This document shows positions 38,265 to 47,087 of a DNA stretch of 64,000 bases, one piece after another (within the stretch, counting starts at the first letter, position 1; each line of letters opens with the position of its first letter). Under the pieces are notes generated by a model, which saw only the letters and a list, made by a program, of their open reading frames with translations, was not told the DNA's origin and ran no database searches. Source of the DNA: Pseudomonas saxonica (GTDB lineage: Bacteria; Pseudomonadota; Gammaproteobacteria; Pseudomonadales; Pseudomonadaceae); NCBI RefSeq assembly GCF_007858365.1, contig NZ_VFIO01000004.1:248001-312000 (forward strand), written 5' to 3'. Made by a program: the position numbers and the translations under genes.

Positions 38265-40145
38265 ATGCTGATGATTCAGGGTTTTAGCTCGCTGGGTACT
38301 TCTTTCGGCATAGGCGCTGGGTGTTTGCTGTCCTTAGGCGCTGTTCTTGTCTGGCAAGTCAAAAAACGCTATGTCGCAGGGAATGCGCAGCAACAAAAAC
38401 TCTTGGATGATCTGCAACTCGCCAATGCTCGCAGCGAGCAATTAAACGCTGTGCTTGCCCGAGAAATAGAGCAACGGCGTTTAGCGGCCACTGTGTTTGA
38501 AGCAGCCAGTGAAGGCATCGTTATTCTTGATCCGGCTTACACCATACTGGCCGTCAACCAGGCATTTAGCTGTATCAGCGGTTATTCGGTTGAGGAGTTG
38601 GTTGGGCATCGAGTGATTGAACTGGCGTGCGGTCGCGACGCCTTTCGGCATTCTCTGACAATTCAAGGCTCGCTAGATCTGCAGGACAGTTGGCAGGGTG
38701 AGTTAGTTGAAGCCCGTAAAAACGGCGAGCTTTACCCGCAATGGTTACAACTCAAAGTGGTACGCGATGGCGCCGATACAATCAGCCATATCGTGGCATT
38801 CATAAGTGATCTTTCGGCGCGACGAATTTCTGAAGAGCGAGTGCGGCATCTCACTCATTTTGATGAACTGACGGGGTTGGCCAACCGCCTTTTGTTTAAA
38901 GAGCGCCTGGAAGAAGCCAATCAACGTTCGCGACCAGGTTCAAGCAGCCTCGCATTGCTGCACATCGACCTAGACCGTTTCAAACGACTCAATGACAGCC
39001 TTGGGCATGAGCTGGCCGACCAAGTGCTGCAACACGTCGCTGAGCGCATGAAAAAGGCCATGCCCGAGGCCGACACCATTGCGCGATTATCCGGCGACGA
39101 ATTTGCGGTGTTGTTTGACACCTATGGCAGCTTGACCAGCTTGGCGCGTGTCACTACCCGGCTTTTAAGCAAGCTTGGCAGACCGCTGATGATCGACGGC
39201 CATGAATTGGTGATCAGTGCATCAATTGGCATCAGCTTAATGAATGACAGCGCTCGTGACAGTGCGATGTTGGTCAATCAGGCCAGTCAAGCCATGCAGC
39301 AAGCCAAGCACATAGGTGGCGGTACTTTTCAATTTTTCAGTCATAGCTTGCAACACAGCACACTTGAACGATTTCAGCTGGAAAATCAGCTGCGCAAGGC
39401 GATTGTCGAAGACCAGCTCAACGTGTTCTACCAGCCAAAGTTATGCCTGAAAACCGGTCGTCTGCATGCCGCTGAAGCGTTGGTGCGTTGGGACCATCCA
39501 CAGTTGGGCAGCGTGCCTCCCAGCGACTTTATCGCACTGGCTGAAGAAACGGGGCTGATAGCTGCCATTGGCGAGTTCGTACTTCGTGAAGCCTGTCGAC
39601 AGGCGTGTGAATGGCAGCGCGCAGGGCTGGCGCCGATACGGGTATCGGTGAACTTGTCGGGGCATCAGTTACGTCAAGGCAAGCTGGTCAGTCAGGTGCG
39701 ACAAGTCCTTGAAGAAACCGGGCTGGCGCCGCACTGTCTTGAGCTTGAATTAACCGAAAGTCAGTTGCTCGATAATGTCGAAAGCGTAATTGTGGCCTTT
39801 CAACAGTTGCATGAGCTGGGGGTAAAGCTGGCGATTGATGATTTTGGCACCGGGTATTCGTCGCTCAGCTATCTCAAACGATTTGCTGTCGACTATGTGA
39901 AGATCGATAAGACCTTCATTCGCGGTGTAGGGCGTTGCAGTGAAGACGATGCAATCACCATTGCAATTATTGCGATGGCCCACAGCCTCGACCTGCAAGT
40001 GGTTGCCGAAGGGGTTGAAGACGAGACCCAGCTCGCGTTTCTTAAGCATCAGCAGTGTGACGAAGTGCAGGGGTACTTGATCAGCCGACCGGTTAACGCA
40101 ACGGCTTTGGGTGATTTATTGCGCTGCGGTGTCGTTATTTTGTAG
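38265..40145 (+). CDS. PAS-GGDEF-EAL cyclic-di-GMP signalling protein
   Basis: A 626-residue protein: one N-terminal membrane segment (about 8-28), a coiled stretch, a PAS domain (about 75-195, FEAASEGIVILDPAYTILAVNQAF), a GGDEF domain and an EAL domain. The GGDEF signature reads SGDEF and the inhibitory RxxD site is absent (PEAD at that place). The EAL side is complete: EALVRW, the NLSGHQL Asn, ELTES, DDFGTGYSS, KIDKTF and EGVED. The protein should degrade c-di-GMP; residual cyclase or GTP sensing by the SGDEF domain is possible. The frame opens at 38211, but ATG at 38265 (or 38271) fits better. Confidence 0.88.
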   Translation: MLMIQGFSSLGTSFGIGAGCLLSLGAVLVWQVKKRYVAGNAQQQKLLDDLQLANARSEQLNAVLAREIEQRRLAATVFEAASEGIVILDPAYTILAVNQAFSCISGYSVEELVGHRVIELACGRDAFRHSLTIQGSLDLQDSWQGELVEARKNGELYPQWLQLKVVRDGADTISHIVAFISDLSARRISEERVRHLTHFDELTGLANRLLFKERLEEANQRSRPGSSSLALLHIDLDRFKRLNDSLGHELADQVLQHVAERMKKAMPEADTIARLSGDEFAVLFDTYGSLTSLARVTTRLLSKLGRPLMIDGHELVISASIGISLMNDSARDSAMLVNQASQAMQQAKHIGGGTFQFFSHSLQHSTLERFQLENQLRKAIVEDQLNVFYQPKLCLKTGRLHAAEALVRWDHPQLGSVPPSDFIALAEETGLIAAIGEFVLREACRQACEWQRAGLAPIRVSVNLSGHQLRQGKLVSQVRQVLEETGLAPHCLELELTESQLLDNVESVIVAFQQLHELGVKLAIDDFGTGYSSLSYLKRFAVDYVKIDKTFIRGVGRCSEDDAITIAIIAMAHSLDLQVVAEGVEDETQLAFLKHQQCDEVQGYLISRPVNATALGDLLRCGVVIL

Positions 40146-40215
40146 TGCTCAAAAGTGCGGCTTCACAGGGGGTACAGGTTTTTAGGTGACGTATTGGTTG
40201 GGCAAAAAGCGAATT

Positions 40216-40234
40216 CTTGTAGTATAACTACAAG
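40216..40234. promoter_or_regulatory. HexR-like operator before the RpiR gene
   Basis: CTTGTAGTATAACTACAAG is a 19-base dyad with one central mismatch and matches the HexR/RpiR pattern TGTARTNNNAYTACA. It lies 48 bases before the RpiR gene, fitting autoregulation. Confidence 0.65.
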
Positions 40235-40281
40235 ATTGCTACATCCCCGGCGCCTGCCGCTTACAGACCGAGTCCAGTCAT

Positions 40282-41148
40282 TTGAACCTGCTGCAACATA
40301 TCGCCCAGTCACGCCACCTGTTACGTAAATCGGAACTCAAGGTTGCCGATCACGTGCTGCTTGATCCTGCGGCTGTAATGCACAGTTCCATGGCAGACCT
40401 TGCGCATAGCGTCGGAATCAGCGAACCCACTATCGTGCGTTTTTGCCGTGCGATAGGTTGTTCAGGGTTTCAGGATCTAAAACTCAAGCTTGCGCAAAGC
40501 TTGGCTGCGGGTGCCAGTTTTGGCCAATTTGCGATCCATGAAGACGATTCGGTTGCTGATTACAGCCTGAAAATCTTTGACACGACGTTGCACACGTTAA
40601 TGGACGTGCGCGAGAAGCTTGACCCGGTTGCATTGCAAAGAGCCGTGACGGCCATGTCGCAAGCTCAACGTGTTGAGTTTTATGGTTTTGGAGCCTCGGG
40701 TGCTGTCGCAGCAGATGCTCAACACAAGTTCTTTCGCCTGTTACTGACGGCGGCTGCGTATTCTGACCCCCACATGCAAGCTATGTCGGCTGTGACGTTA
40801 AAGCCTACCGACGTGGCGATCTGTATTTCTCAGTCAGGCCGCTCCAAGGATTTGCTGATTTCCGCCAACCTGGTTCGCGAGAGTGGCGCTACGTTGATTA
40901 CGTTATGTCCTAGCCAAACACCCTTGGCTGAACTGGCGACCATCAACCTTGCAATTGATGTGCATGAAGACACCGAAATCTATACTCCGTTAACCTCTCG
41001 TATTGCCCACCTGGTGGTGATTGATGTGCTGGCGATGGGCGTTGCCATGGCTCGCGGGCCGAGCTTGGTCAACCACCTCAAAAGCGTTAAACGTAGCCTT
41101 CGCAGTTTGCGCTTGTCGCCTAAATCGCTAAAAAGCCACGAAGATTAA
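40282..41148 (+). CDS. RpiR family regulator (HexR paralogue beside pyc genes)
   Basis: A 288-residue regulator with an N-terminal RpiR helix-turn-helix (about 1-75, ADLAHSVGISEPTIVRFCRAIG) and a C-terminal SIS sugar-phosphate domain (YGFGASGAVAADAQHKFFR, SQSGRSKD). It is similar to HexR, but it sits beside pycR-pycA-pycB rather than zwf, so it is probably the separate pyc-linked RpiR of pseudomonads. Translation apparently starts with TTG at 40282; no in-frame ATG keeps the full HTH. A HexR-like operator lies in front. Control of pyruvate or hexose metabolism is likely. Confidence 0.88.
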   Translation: MNLLQHIAQSRHLLRKSELKVADHVLLDPAAVMHSSMADLAHSVGISEPTIVRFCRAIGCSGFQDLKLKLAQSLAAGASFGQFAIHEDDSVADYSLKIFDTTLHTLMDVREKLDPVALQRAVTAMSQAQRVEFYGFGASGAVAADAQHKFFRLLLTAAAYSDPHMQAMSAVTLKPTDVAICISQSGRSKDLLISANLVRESGATLITLCPSQTPLAELATINLAIDVHEDTEIYTPLTSRIAHLVVIDVLAMGVAMARGPSLVNHLKSVKRSLRSLRLSPKSLKSHED

Positions 41149-41154
41149 TAGCAC

Positions 41155-41195
41155 GCTAACCGTCTCCCAAAGGGAGAGGGCTAGGGAGAGGGGAT
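41155..41195. repeat. Extragenic repeat with GTCTCCC/GGGAGAGG hairpin
   Basis: TCTCCC (41163-41168) and GGGAGA (41172-41177) form a short hairpin inside GCTAACCGTCTCCC... followed by GGGCTAGGGAGAGGG. A related copy lies at 61876-61903 with another hairpin at 61979-61999. It sits directly behind the RpiR gene and may end its transcript. Confidence 0.55.
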
Positions 41196-41293
41196 TTGGA
41201 TTCAGCGTTCATTCCCCTGTCATCTCTTCTTCGCAATGCCGTCACAAACAAAGCGCATCGTAAAGCTCCCGTACACGCCTTGGGAGACTCGAA

Positions 41294-41506
41294 ATGGCCC
41301 AGCCTTACGAAGAACGCAACAGCGCCGTCAAAACCCGCCGTCAGCAAGAAGACCAGCGCCGCATGGCTTTTCGTCGCGCGATCGAAGACCGTACGGACCA
41401 GCGTCAGCTGCGTCTGGAAACAGCCGATTACCCCGATCTCAACGGTCTCAATTACTGGCATACCGCCCCGGCAACTGACCGTCGAAGCGCTCAACCAACG
41501 CGCTGA
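41294..41506 (+). CDS. Small basic hydrophilic protein, unknown
   Basis: A 70-residue, very charged protein (MAQPYEERNSAVKTRRQQED, then RRMAFRRAIEDRTDQRQLRL) ending LNYWHTAPATDRRSAQPTR, with no membrane segment. GGGAGACTCGAA gives a good Shine-Dalgarno, better than expected by chance. The 3' end overlaps the tail of the convergent pycR by 59 bases. No family was recognised. It may be a real small gene kept between the RpiR regulator and pycR; the alternative minus-strand frame here has no start context. Confidence 0.55.
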   Translation: MAQPYEERNSAVKTRRQQEDQRRMAFRRAIEDRTDQRQLRLETADYPDLNGLNYWHTAPATDRRSAQPTR

Positions 41507-42395
41507 TTTGCTGGCGCTCCGTGCGTATAAATCCCAGAAATGCATGCGCCACGGGAGACAGACGTTTCGCCTTGGCCTGCACCACACACCAACTGCGATA
41601 CAGCGGTAACTCCTCAACCGGCAACTCACGCAACAGGCCGGTCGCCAGTTCCAGGCTGACGGCGTGGCGGGTTAACAGCGCCACGCCCAATCCTGCAACC
41701 GCGCATTCGCGCTGCGATTCGTTGGATGACACTTCAAGGGTTTGACCGAAGTGCACACGCTTTTCTTTGAAATACTCTTCACACGCCAAGCGCGTGCCCG
41801 AACCTTGCTCACGCATCAGCAAGGTATACGGCTCCAGGTCTTGCAAATGCAGCGACCCGCGCTCACACAGCGGATGATCAGCAGGCGCTACCGCGACAAT
41901 CGGATTATTCAAAAACGGCAAAAACTCCAGGCCCATGTCTTGCGGCACCATCGACATGATCACCAAATCATCACGGTTATCCGAAAGCCGACGAACCGCC
42001 TGTGCCCGGTTGACCACTGTGAGCTGCAAATTAACCTCGGGATGCTGGCGCTTAAACGCTGCAAATAAATGCGGCACAAAATATTTTGCACTCGATTCGA
42101 TGGCTAATTTCAACTGGCCCTGCAACGAACCCAGCATGTCCGATAACTGCATATCGAGATTTTCAAGCCGCCCAAAAATGTCACGACTGGCTAACTGAAG
42201 CGCTTCAGCGGCTTCGGTCATGTACAGCTTTTTGCCTACGTAATCGAATAATGGCTGACCAATCAGCTCTTCCAACTGACGAATTTGTAGACTTACGGCG
42301 GGTTGCGTCAGCGACATTTCCTCTGCTGCTCGGCTGTAAGAGCGCAAATCACAGACTTCATTGAAGATCTGTAATTGTCGAAAAGTTATACGCAT
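41448..42395 (-). CDS. pycR: LysR-type regulator PycR
   Basis: A 315-residue LysR regulator with an N-terminal winged HTH (TFRQLQIFNEVCDLRSYSRAAEEMSLTQPAVSLQIRQLEELIG) and a periplasmic-binding-like effector domain. It is divergent from pycA with 205 bases between, the arrangement of P. aeruginosa PycR, which controls the pyruvate carboxylase genes and affects virulence. The ATG at 42395 (MRITFRQLQ) was preferred over 42410 because the longer form adds only MRKSL. Confidence 0.88.
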   Translation of the reverse strand: MRITFRQLQIFNEVCDLRSYSRAAEEMSLTQPAVSLQIRQLEELIGQPLFDYVGKKLYMTEAAEALQLASRDIFGRLENLDMQLSDMLGSLQGQLKLAIESSAKYFVPHLFAAFKRQHPEVNLQLTVVNRAQAVRRLSDNRDDLVIMSMVPQDMGLEFLPFLNNPIVAVAPADHPLCERGSLHLQDLEPYTLLMREQGSGTRLACEEYFKEKRVHFGQTLEVSSNESQRECAVAGLGVALLTRHAVSLELATGLLRELPVEELPLYRSWCVVQAKAKRLSPVAHAFLGFIRTERQQISALVERFDGQLPGRYASN

Positions 42396-42550
42396 CAATG
42401 ACTTACGCATTTTATTGAAGTTATCCGAAGCAATAAGTTTTCTGACTATAAGTCTTTACTTATGCACGACCCAAGAATTATTGATTTTTGTTTATTGTTG
42501 CGTGGGTCTAGTGTGGCGACACAACGGTTCAGACACATTTGGACACGTGC

Positions 42551-42576
42551 CGACCTGGTCTAGCAGGTCGTTTGTT
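42551..42576 (+). promoter_or_regulatory. Hairpin in the pycA leader
   Basis: CGACCTG (42551-42557) and CAGGTCG (42564-42570) form a 7-bp stem with loop GTCTAG, followed by TTTGTT, about 25 bases before the pycA start. It may be a weak attenuator or a regulator site; the T-run is poor. Confidence 0.35.
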
Positions 42577-42600
42577 CCATGGGCTTTAGGGAAAATCCAA

Positions 42601-44016
42601 GTGATAAAAAAGATCCTGATCGCCAACCGCGGAGAAATTGCTGTCCGTATCGTGCGTGCTTGCGCCGAGATGGGCATTCGTTCCGTAGCGGTCTATTCCG
42701 AAGCGGACCGCCATGCTCTGCACGTAAAACGGGCCGACGAAGCGCATAGCATTGGCGAAGACCCGCTAGCCGGTTATCTGAATCCGCGCAAGCTAGTGAA
42801 TCTGGCGGTTGAAACAGGCTGTGATGCGCTGCATCCGGGCTATGGTTTCCTGTCGGAAAACGCTGAACTGGCAGATATTTGCGCCGAGCGCGGAATCAAG
42901 TTCATCGGCCCAGCCGCAGAAGTTATCCGCCGCATGGGCGACAAAACTGAAGCGCGTCGCAGCATGATCAAGGCGGGTGTACCGGTTACGCCGGGCACTG
43001 AAGGCAACGTTGCCGACATTCATGAGGCCCTGCTTGAAGGCGAGCGCATTGGCTATCCGGTCATGCTCAAGGCCACGTCAGGTGGTGGCGGTCGTGGGAT
43101 TCGTCGTTGCAACAGCCGTGAAGAGCTGGAGCAAGCCTTTCCACGCGTGATCTCTGAAGCGACCAAAGCATTCGGTTCGGCTGAAGTATTTCTCGAAAAA
43201 TGCATCGTCAACCCTAAGCACATCGAAGCGCAGATTCTCGGTGACAGCTTTGGCAACGTGGTGCACCTGTTCGAGCGCGACTGCTCGATCCAGCGGCGTA
43301 ACCAAAAGCTCATCGAAATTGCCCCAAGCCCTCAACTGACCCCGGAACAGCGCGCCTATATCGGTGACCTGTCAGTGCGTGCAGCCAAGGCAGTGGGTTA
43401 CGAGAATGCCGGTACTGTGGAGTTCCTGCTCGCCGAGGGCGAGGTGTACTTCATGGAGATGAACACACGGGTGCAGGTGGAACACACCATCACCGAAGAA
43501 ATCACCGGCATCGACATTGTTCGTGAGCAGATTCGCATCGCCTCTGGCCTGCCTCTCTCGATCAAGCAAGAAGATATTCAGCACCGTGGGTTTGCCCTGC
43601 AATTCAGGATTAACGCTGAAGACCCGAAAAACAACTTCCTGCCCAGCTTCGGCAAGATCACCCGTTACTACGCCCCCGGCGGGCCTGGAGTGCGTACCGA
43701 CACGGCGATCTATACCGGCTACACCATCCCGCCGTACTACGACTCTATGTGTCTGAAACTGGTGGTATGGGCGTTGACGTGGGAAGAAGCGATGGACCGT
43801 GGTTTGCGCGCCCTCGACGACATGCGTCTGCAAGGGGTCAAAACCACTGCCGCGTACTACCAGGAAATCCTGCGTAACCCGGAATTTCGTAGTGGCCAGT
43901 TCAACACCAGCTTCGTAGAAAGCCACCCGGAACTGACCAATTATTCGATCAAGCGCAAACCCGAAGAGCTGGCTCTGGCCATCGCTGCTGCCATTGCCGC
44001 CCACGCAGGCCTGTGA
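42601..44016 (+). CDS. pycA: Pyruvate carboxylase subunit A (biotin carboxylase)
   Basis: A 471-residue ATP-grasp enzyme that carboxylates biotin using bicarbonate and ATP. The N-terminus reads MIKKILIANRGEIAVRI, the glycine-rich loop is TSGGGGRGIRR, and FMEMNTRVQVEHT carries the catalytic region. The open frame begins far upstream at 42361, but the GTG at 42601 with GGGAAA before it gives the standard start. It is followed by pycB after 11 bases. Together they form the two-subunit pyruvate carboxylase of pseudomonads, which refills oxaloacetate. Confidence 0.93.
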   Translation: MIKKILIANRGEIAVRIVRACAEMGIRSVAVYSEADRHALHVKRADEAHSIGEDPLAGYLNPRKLVNLAVETGCDALHPGYGFLSENAELADICAERGIKFIGPAAEVIRRMGDKTEARRSMIKAGVPVTPGTEGNVADIHEALLEGERIGYPVMLKATSGGGGRGIRRCNSREELEQAFPRVISEATKAFGSAEVFLEKCIVNPKHIEAQILGDSFGNVVHLFERDCSIQRRNQKLIEIAPSPQLTPEQRAYIGDLSVRAAKAVGYENAGTVEFLLAEGEVYFMEMNTRVQVEHTITEEITGIDIVREQIRIASGLPLSIKQEDIQHRGFALQFRINAEDPKNNFLPSFGKITRYYAPGGPGVRTDTAIYTGYTIPPYYDSMCLKLVVWALTWEEAMDRGLRALDDMRLQGVKTTAAYYQEILRNPEFRSGQFNTSFVESHPELTNYSIKRKPEELALAIAAAIAAHAGL

Positions 44017-44027
44017 GGAATACAACA

Positions 44028-45836
44028 ATGTCTAAAAAGATTTTCGTTACCGACACCATCCTGCGTGACGCCCATCAGTCGCTGCTGGCCACTCGCATGC
44101 GTACCGAAGACATGCTGCCGATTTGCGACAAGCTCGACAAAGTCGGCTACTGGTCGCTTGAAGTGTGGGGCGGCGCGACCTTTGACGCCTGTGTACGTTT
44201 TCTTAAAGAAGACCCGTGGGAGCGTCTGCGCCAACTGCGTGCGGCATTGCCTAACACTCGTCTGCAAATGCTGCTGCGCGGTCAGAACCTGCTGGGCTAT
44301 CGCCATTACAGCGACGACGTCGTTAAAGCATTCGTCGCTAAAGCGGCTGTCAACGGCATCGACGTCTTCCGCATCTTCGATGCCATGAACGACGTACGTA
44401 ACCTGCGTGTAGCCATTGAAGCTGTCAAAGCCGCTGGCAAGCACGCTCAGGGCACCATCGCCTACACCACCAGCCCGGTGCACACCGTTGAAGCGTTTGT
44501 GGCTCAGGCCAAGCAAATGGAAGCCATGGGTTGCGACTCGATCGCGATCAAAGACATGGCTGGCCTGCTTACACCGTTCGCCACGGGCGACCTGGTTAAA
44601 GCACTGAAAGCTGAAGTCAGCCTGCCGATCTTCATCCACTCCCACGACACGGCCGGTCTGGCGAGCATGTGCCAGCTCAAGGCCATCGAGAACGGCGCTG
44701 ATCACATCGACACCGCGATCTCCAGCTTTGCGTGGGGCACCAGCCACCCGGGCACTGAGTCCATGGTTGCGGCCCTTAAGGGCAGCGAATACGACACCGG
44801 CATCGACTTGGCGCTGTTGCAGGAAATTGGCCTGTATTTCTATGCCGTGCGTAAGAAATACCATCAGTTCGAAAGCGAATTCACCGCTGTCGACACTCGC
44901 GTACAAGTGAACCAGGTGCCGGGCGGGATGATCTCCAACCTCGCCAACCAGCTCAAAGAGCAGGGCGCTCTGAACCGCATGAGCGAAGTGCTGGCCGAGA
45001 TCCCGCGTGTGCGTGAAGACTTGGGCTTCCCACCGCTGGTAACACCGACCTCACAAATCGTGGGCACTCAAGCGTTCTTCAACGTTTTGGCAGGTGAGCG
45101 CTACAAAACCATCACCAACGAAGTGAAGCTTTACCTGCAAGGCGGCTACGGTAAGGCGCCGGGCGTTGTGAACGAACAACTGCGTCGTCAGGCCATTGGT
45201 AACGAAGAGCTGATCGACGTACGTCCAGCTGATCTGCTCAAGCCAGAAATGGTCAAACTGCGTGCCGAAATTGGAGCACTGGCCAAGTCCGAAGAAGACG
45301 TCCTGACCTTCGCCATGTTCCCGGACATCGGTCGCAAGTTTTTGGAAGAGCGAGCGGCGGGCATCCTGACTCCCGAAGTGCTGCTGCCTATTCCTGAGGC
45401 GGGTGGCGTGAGCAAGGCGGGCGGCGAAGGCGTACCGACCGAATTCGTGATCGACGTGCACGGCGAAAGCTACCGCGTCGACATCACCGGCGTAGGCGTC
45501 AAGGCAGAGGGCAAGCGTCACTTCTATCTGTCGATCGATGGCATGCCGGAAGAGGTGGTGTTTGAGCCGCTCAACGAATTCGTGGGGGGCAGCTCGAGCA
45601 AGCGCAAGCAGGCCAGCGAGCCAGGCCACGTCAGCACGGCCATGCCAGGCAATATCGTCGATGTGCTGGTCAGTGTGGGCGATACGGTCAAGGCTGGCCA
45701 ATCGGTACTGATCACCGAAGCCATGAAGATGGAGACCGAAGTACAGGCCGCCATTGCCGGCAAAATCATCACCATCCATGTCATCAAAGGCGACCGCGTT
45801 AACCCGGGCGAAATTCTGATCGAAATCGAAGCCTGA
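44028..45836 (+). CDS. pycB: Pyruvate carboxylase subunit B (carboxyltransferase plus biotin carrier)
   Basis: A 602-residue protein. The carboxyltransferase TIM barrel (about 1-290) has DTILRDAHQSLLATRMRTEDM, DVFRIFDAMND and the metal-binding HSHDTAG; the PYC/OadA domain follows, and a C-terminal biotinyl domain carries the biotin lysine (about Lys567) in EAMKMET. It is homologous to oxaloacetate decarboxylase alpha, but no beta or gamma subunits are nearby and the biotin carboxylase precedes it, so pyruvate carboxylase is the right function. A strong terminator follows. Confidence 0.93.
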   Translation: MSKKIFVTDTILRDAHQSLLATRMRTEDMLPICDKLDKVGYWSLEVWGGATFDACVRFLKEDPWERLRQLRAALPNTRLQMLLRGQNLLGYRHYSDDVVKAFVAKAAVNGIDVFRIFDAMNDVRNLRVAIEAVKAAGKHAQGTIAYTTSPVHTVEAFVAQAKQMEAMGCDSIAIKDMAGLLTPFATGDLVKALKAEVSLPIFIHSHDTAGLASMCQLKAIENGADHIDTAISSFAWGTSHPGTESMVAALKGSEYDTGIDLALLQEIGLYFYAVRKKYHQFESEFTAVDTRVQVNQVPGGMISNLANQLKEQGALNRMSEVLAEIPRVREDLGFPPLVTPTSQIVGTQAFFNVLAGERYKTITNEVKLYLQGGYGKAPGVVNEQLRRQAIGNEELIDVRPADLLKPEMVKLRAEIGALAKSEEDVLTFAMFPDIGRKFLEERAAGILTPEVLLPIPEAGGVSKAGGEGVPTEFVIDVHGESYRVDITGVGVKAEGKRHFYLSIDGMPEEVVFEPLNEFVGGSSSKRKQASEPGHVSTAMPGNIVDVLVSVGDTVKAGQSVLITEAMKMETEVQAAIAGKIITIHVIKGDRVNPGEILIEIEA

Positions 45837-45868
45837 TACTGCCTTTGATACAAACGCTTTAAACCTCG

Positions 45869-45895
45869 GGGGAGCATGTGCTCCCCTTTTTTTTT
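45869..45895 (+). terminator. Intrinsic terminator after pycB
   Basis: GGGGAGCA (45869-45876) and TGCTCCCC (45879-45886) form a perfect stem followed by nine T residues, 33 bases behind the pycB stop. Confidence 0.92.
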
Positions 45896-45948
45896 GCCTG
45901 TGTGACATCTTCATTTGCTCTTTAAGCGTCAACACAAGTAGCAATAGA

Positions 45949-46926
45949 TCACTGATAAGAACCAACGATTGAATACAGTGAATATCCATTGCGATGCTGA
46001 AGTATGTCTGTGTTGGTCACGCTTCTCTTATCGTTCGCTTGCTTTGCGGCTGACTCAATCAAACCAAGGTATAAGCCCTGAGAGGTTAATAGCCGCACGG
46101 GGATATTAATCCAGGTGCTGAGCCCTTTTGCATCTGCTACGACCCCCAATGCAGAGTCTGTAGAGCTCTTGAGGTTTGAGTAGGCTGGGAAGTCTACTCG
46201 GTCAATGTCATGTTGATCCATGATCAATTGTGCGTGTGCATACAGCACATTTGCAGGCTTATAGTCACGCCACACGCGTTCGCCTTCACTCATGCCAGAG
46301 GCCAGTTGAGCGTCTCGCAAGTAAGCGCTCAGCCCGATCCATGGAACTTTGGTGTCACGGTGACTGAGTGGTTGCAGAAGTCCTGATGTCTGCTTGCGGA
46401 ACTCAATATCGCGCTCTGTCAGATCCAGAAATGCGACCTGGCGTTCAATGGGCGTAAACGCTCCGCAAGCATCAAATGCGATGTGTGAAAGCGAAAGCCT
46501 GTCCAGCCCTTCAAATGGATTATTAGAAGAAACATTGGCATGCAGTTTTTCTTGGCCGTAAAAGGACTTCAAAAGATAGTTGCTCGCCTGCATGGACAGG
46601 GCGATACGTTGTCGCGTTTGTGGTTCAGGTAACTCACGCAAGGCTAACGCGTCTAGACCCTGCGTAGAGAGTTGTAGATGAAGGTTTTGTATAAAGCGCT
46701 CAAATCCATCTGCCGCAGATGAGTTGTTGGCTTCAGTGCGTTGCAATAGGGCGGTTATTTGCAAAGCGGCAGAAGACAAGGACACTTGGATCGCGGTACT
46801 GGGAGTTATTGCTTCGGCGGCAGCCGCCTTGGGCGTATCGGTAACCAGATTGTCGACCATCTTCAGCGTTGTACCGGCTGCAATGGACCGATAGCTCATC
46901 AAAAAATTAGCTCGAATTTCGGCCAT
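45949..46926 (-). CDS. Orphan protein of unknown function
   Basis: A 325-residue soluble protein without signal peptide or membrane segment. GAGGAATTCCT before the ATG at 46926 is an excellent Shine-Dalgarno and overrides the longer frame to 46953. The first 60 residues are rich in Ala, Thr and Ser with the segment STAIQVSLSSAA, which resembles the unfolded N-termini of flagellar and secreted proteins; the rest is mixed alpha/beta with conserved-looking HIAFDACGAFTPIERQVAFLDL. No family was recognised. The gene is somewhat AT-rich and lies with another orphan between pycB and a GNAT operon. Confidence 0.75.
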   Translation of the reverse strand: MAEIRANFLMSYRSIAAGTTLKMVDNLVTDTPKAAAAEAITPSTAIQVSLSSAALQITALLQRTEANNSSAADGFERFIQNLHLQLSTQGLDALALRELPEPQTRQRIALSMQASNYLLKSFYGQEKLHANVSSNNPFEGLDRLSLSHIAFDACGAFTPIERQVAFLDLTERDIEFRKQTSGLLQPLSHRDTKVPWIGLSAYLRDAQLASGMSEGERVWRDYKPANVLYAHAQLIMDQHDIDRVDFPAYSNLKSSTDSALGVVADAKGLSTWINIPVRLLTSQGLYLGLIESAAKQANDKRSVTNTDILQHRNGYSLYSIVGSYQ

Positions 46927-47087
46927 AGGAATTCCTCGGATTCTGCATGCCACATTCTTATGGCGCAGATCTGTTTTTGTTTGGGAAGTATTTAATGCCT
47001 GTGTCGAAAACTACATCGACACTTTATCGAGATAACTTTAATGAGCTGACGACAGTTAGACGGTAAATGTAAAAATTTCAGAAGTTG

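Noticed and set aside
41156..41629. 157-codon minus-strand frame
   Set aside because: It overlaps the end of pycR in another frame and has no leader; the plus-strand small ORF has a better ribosome site.
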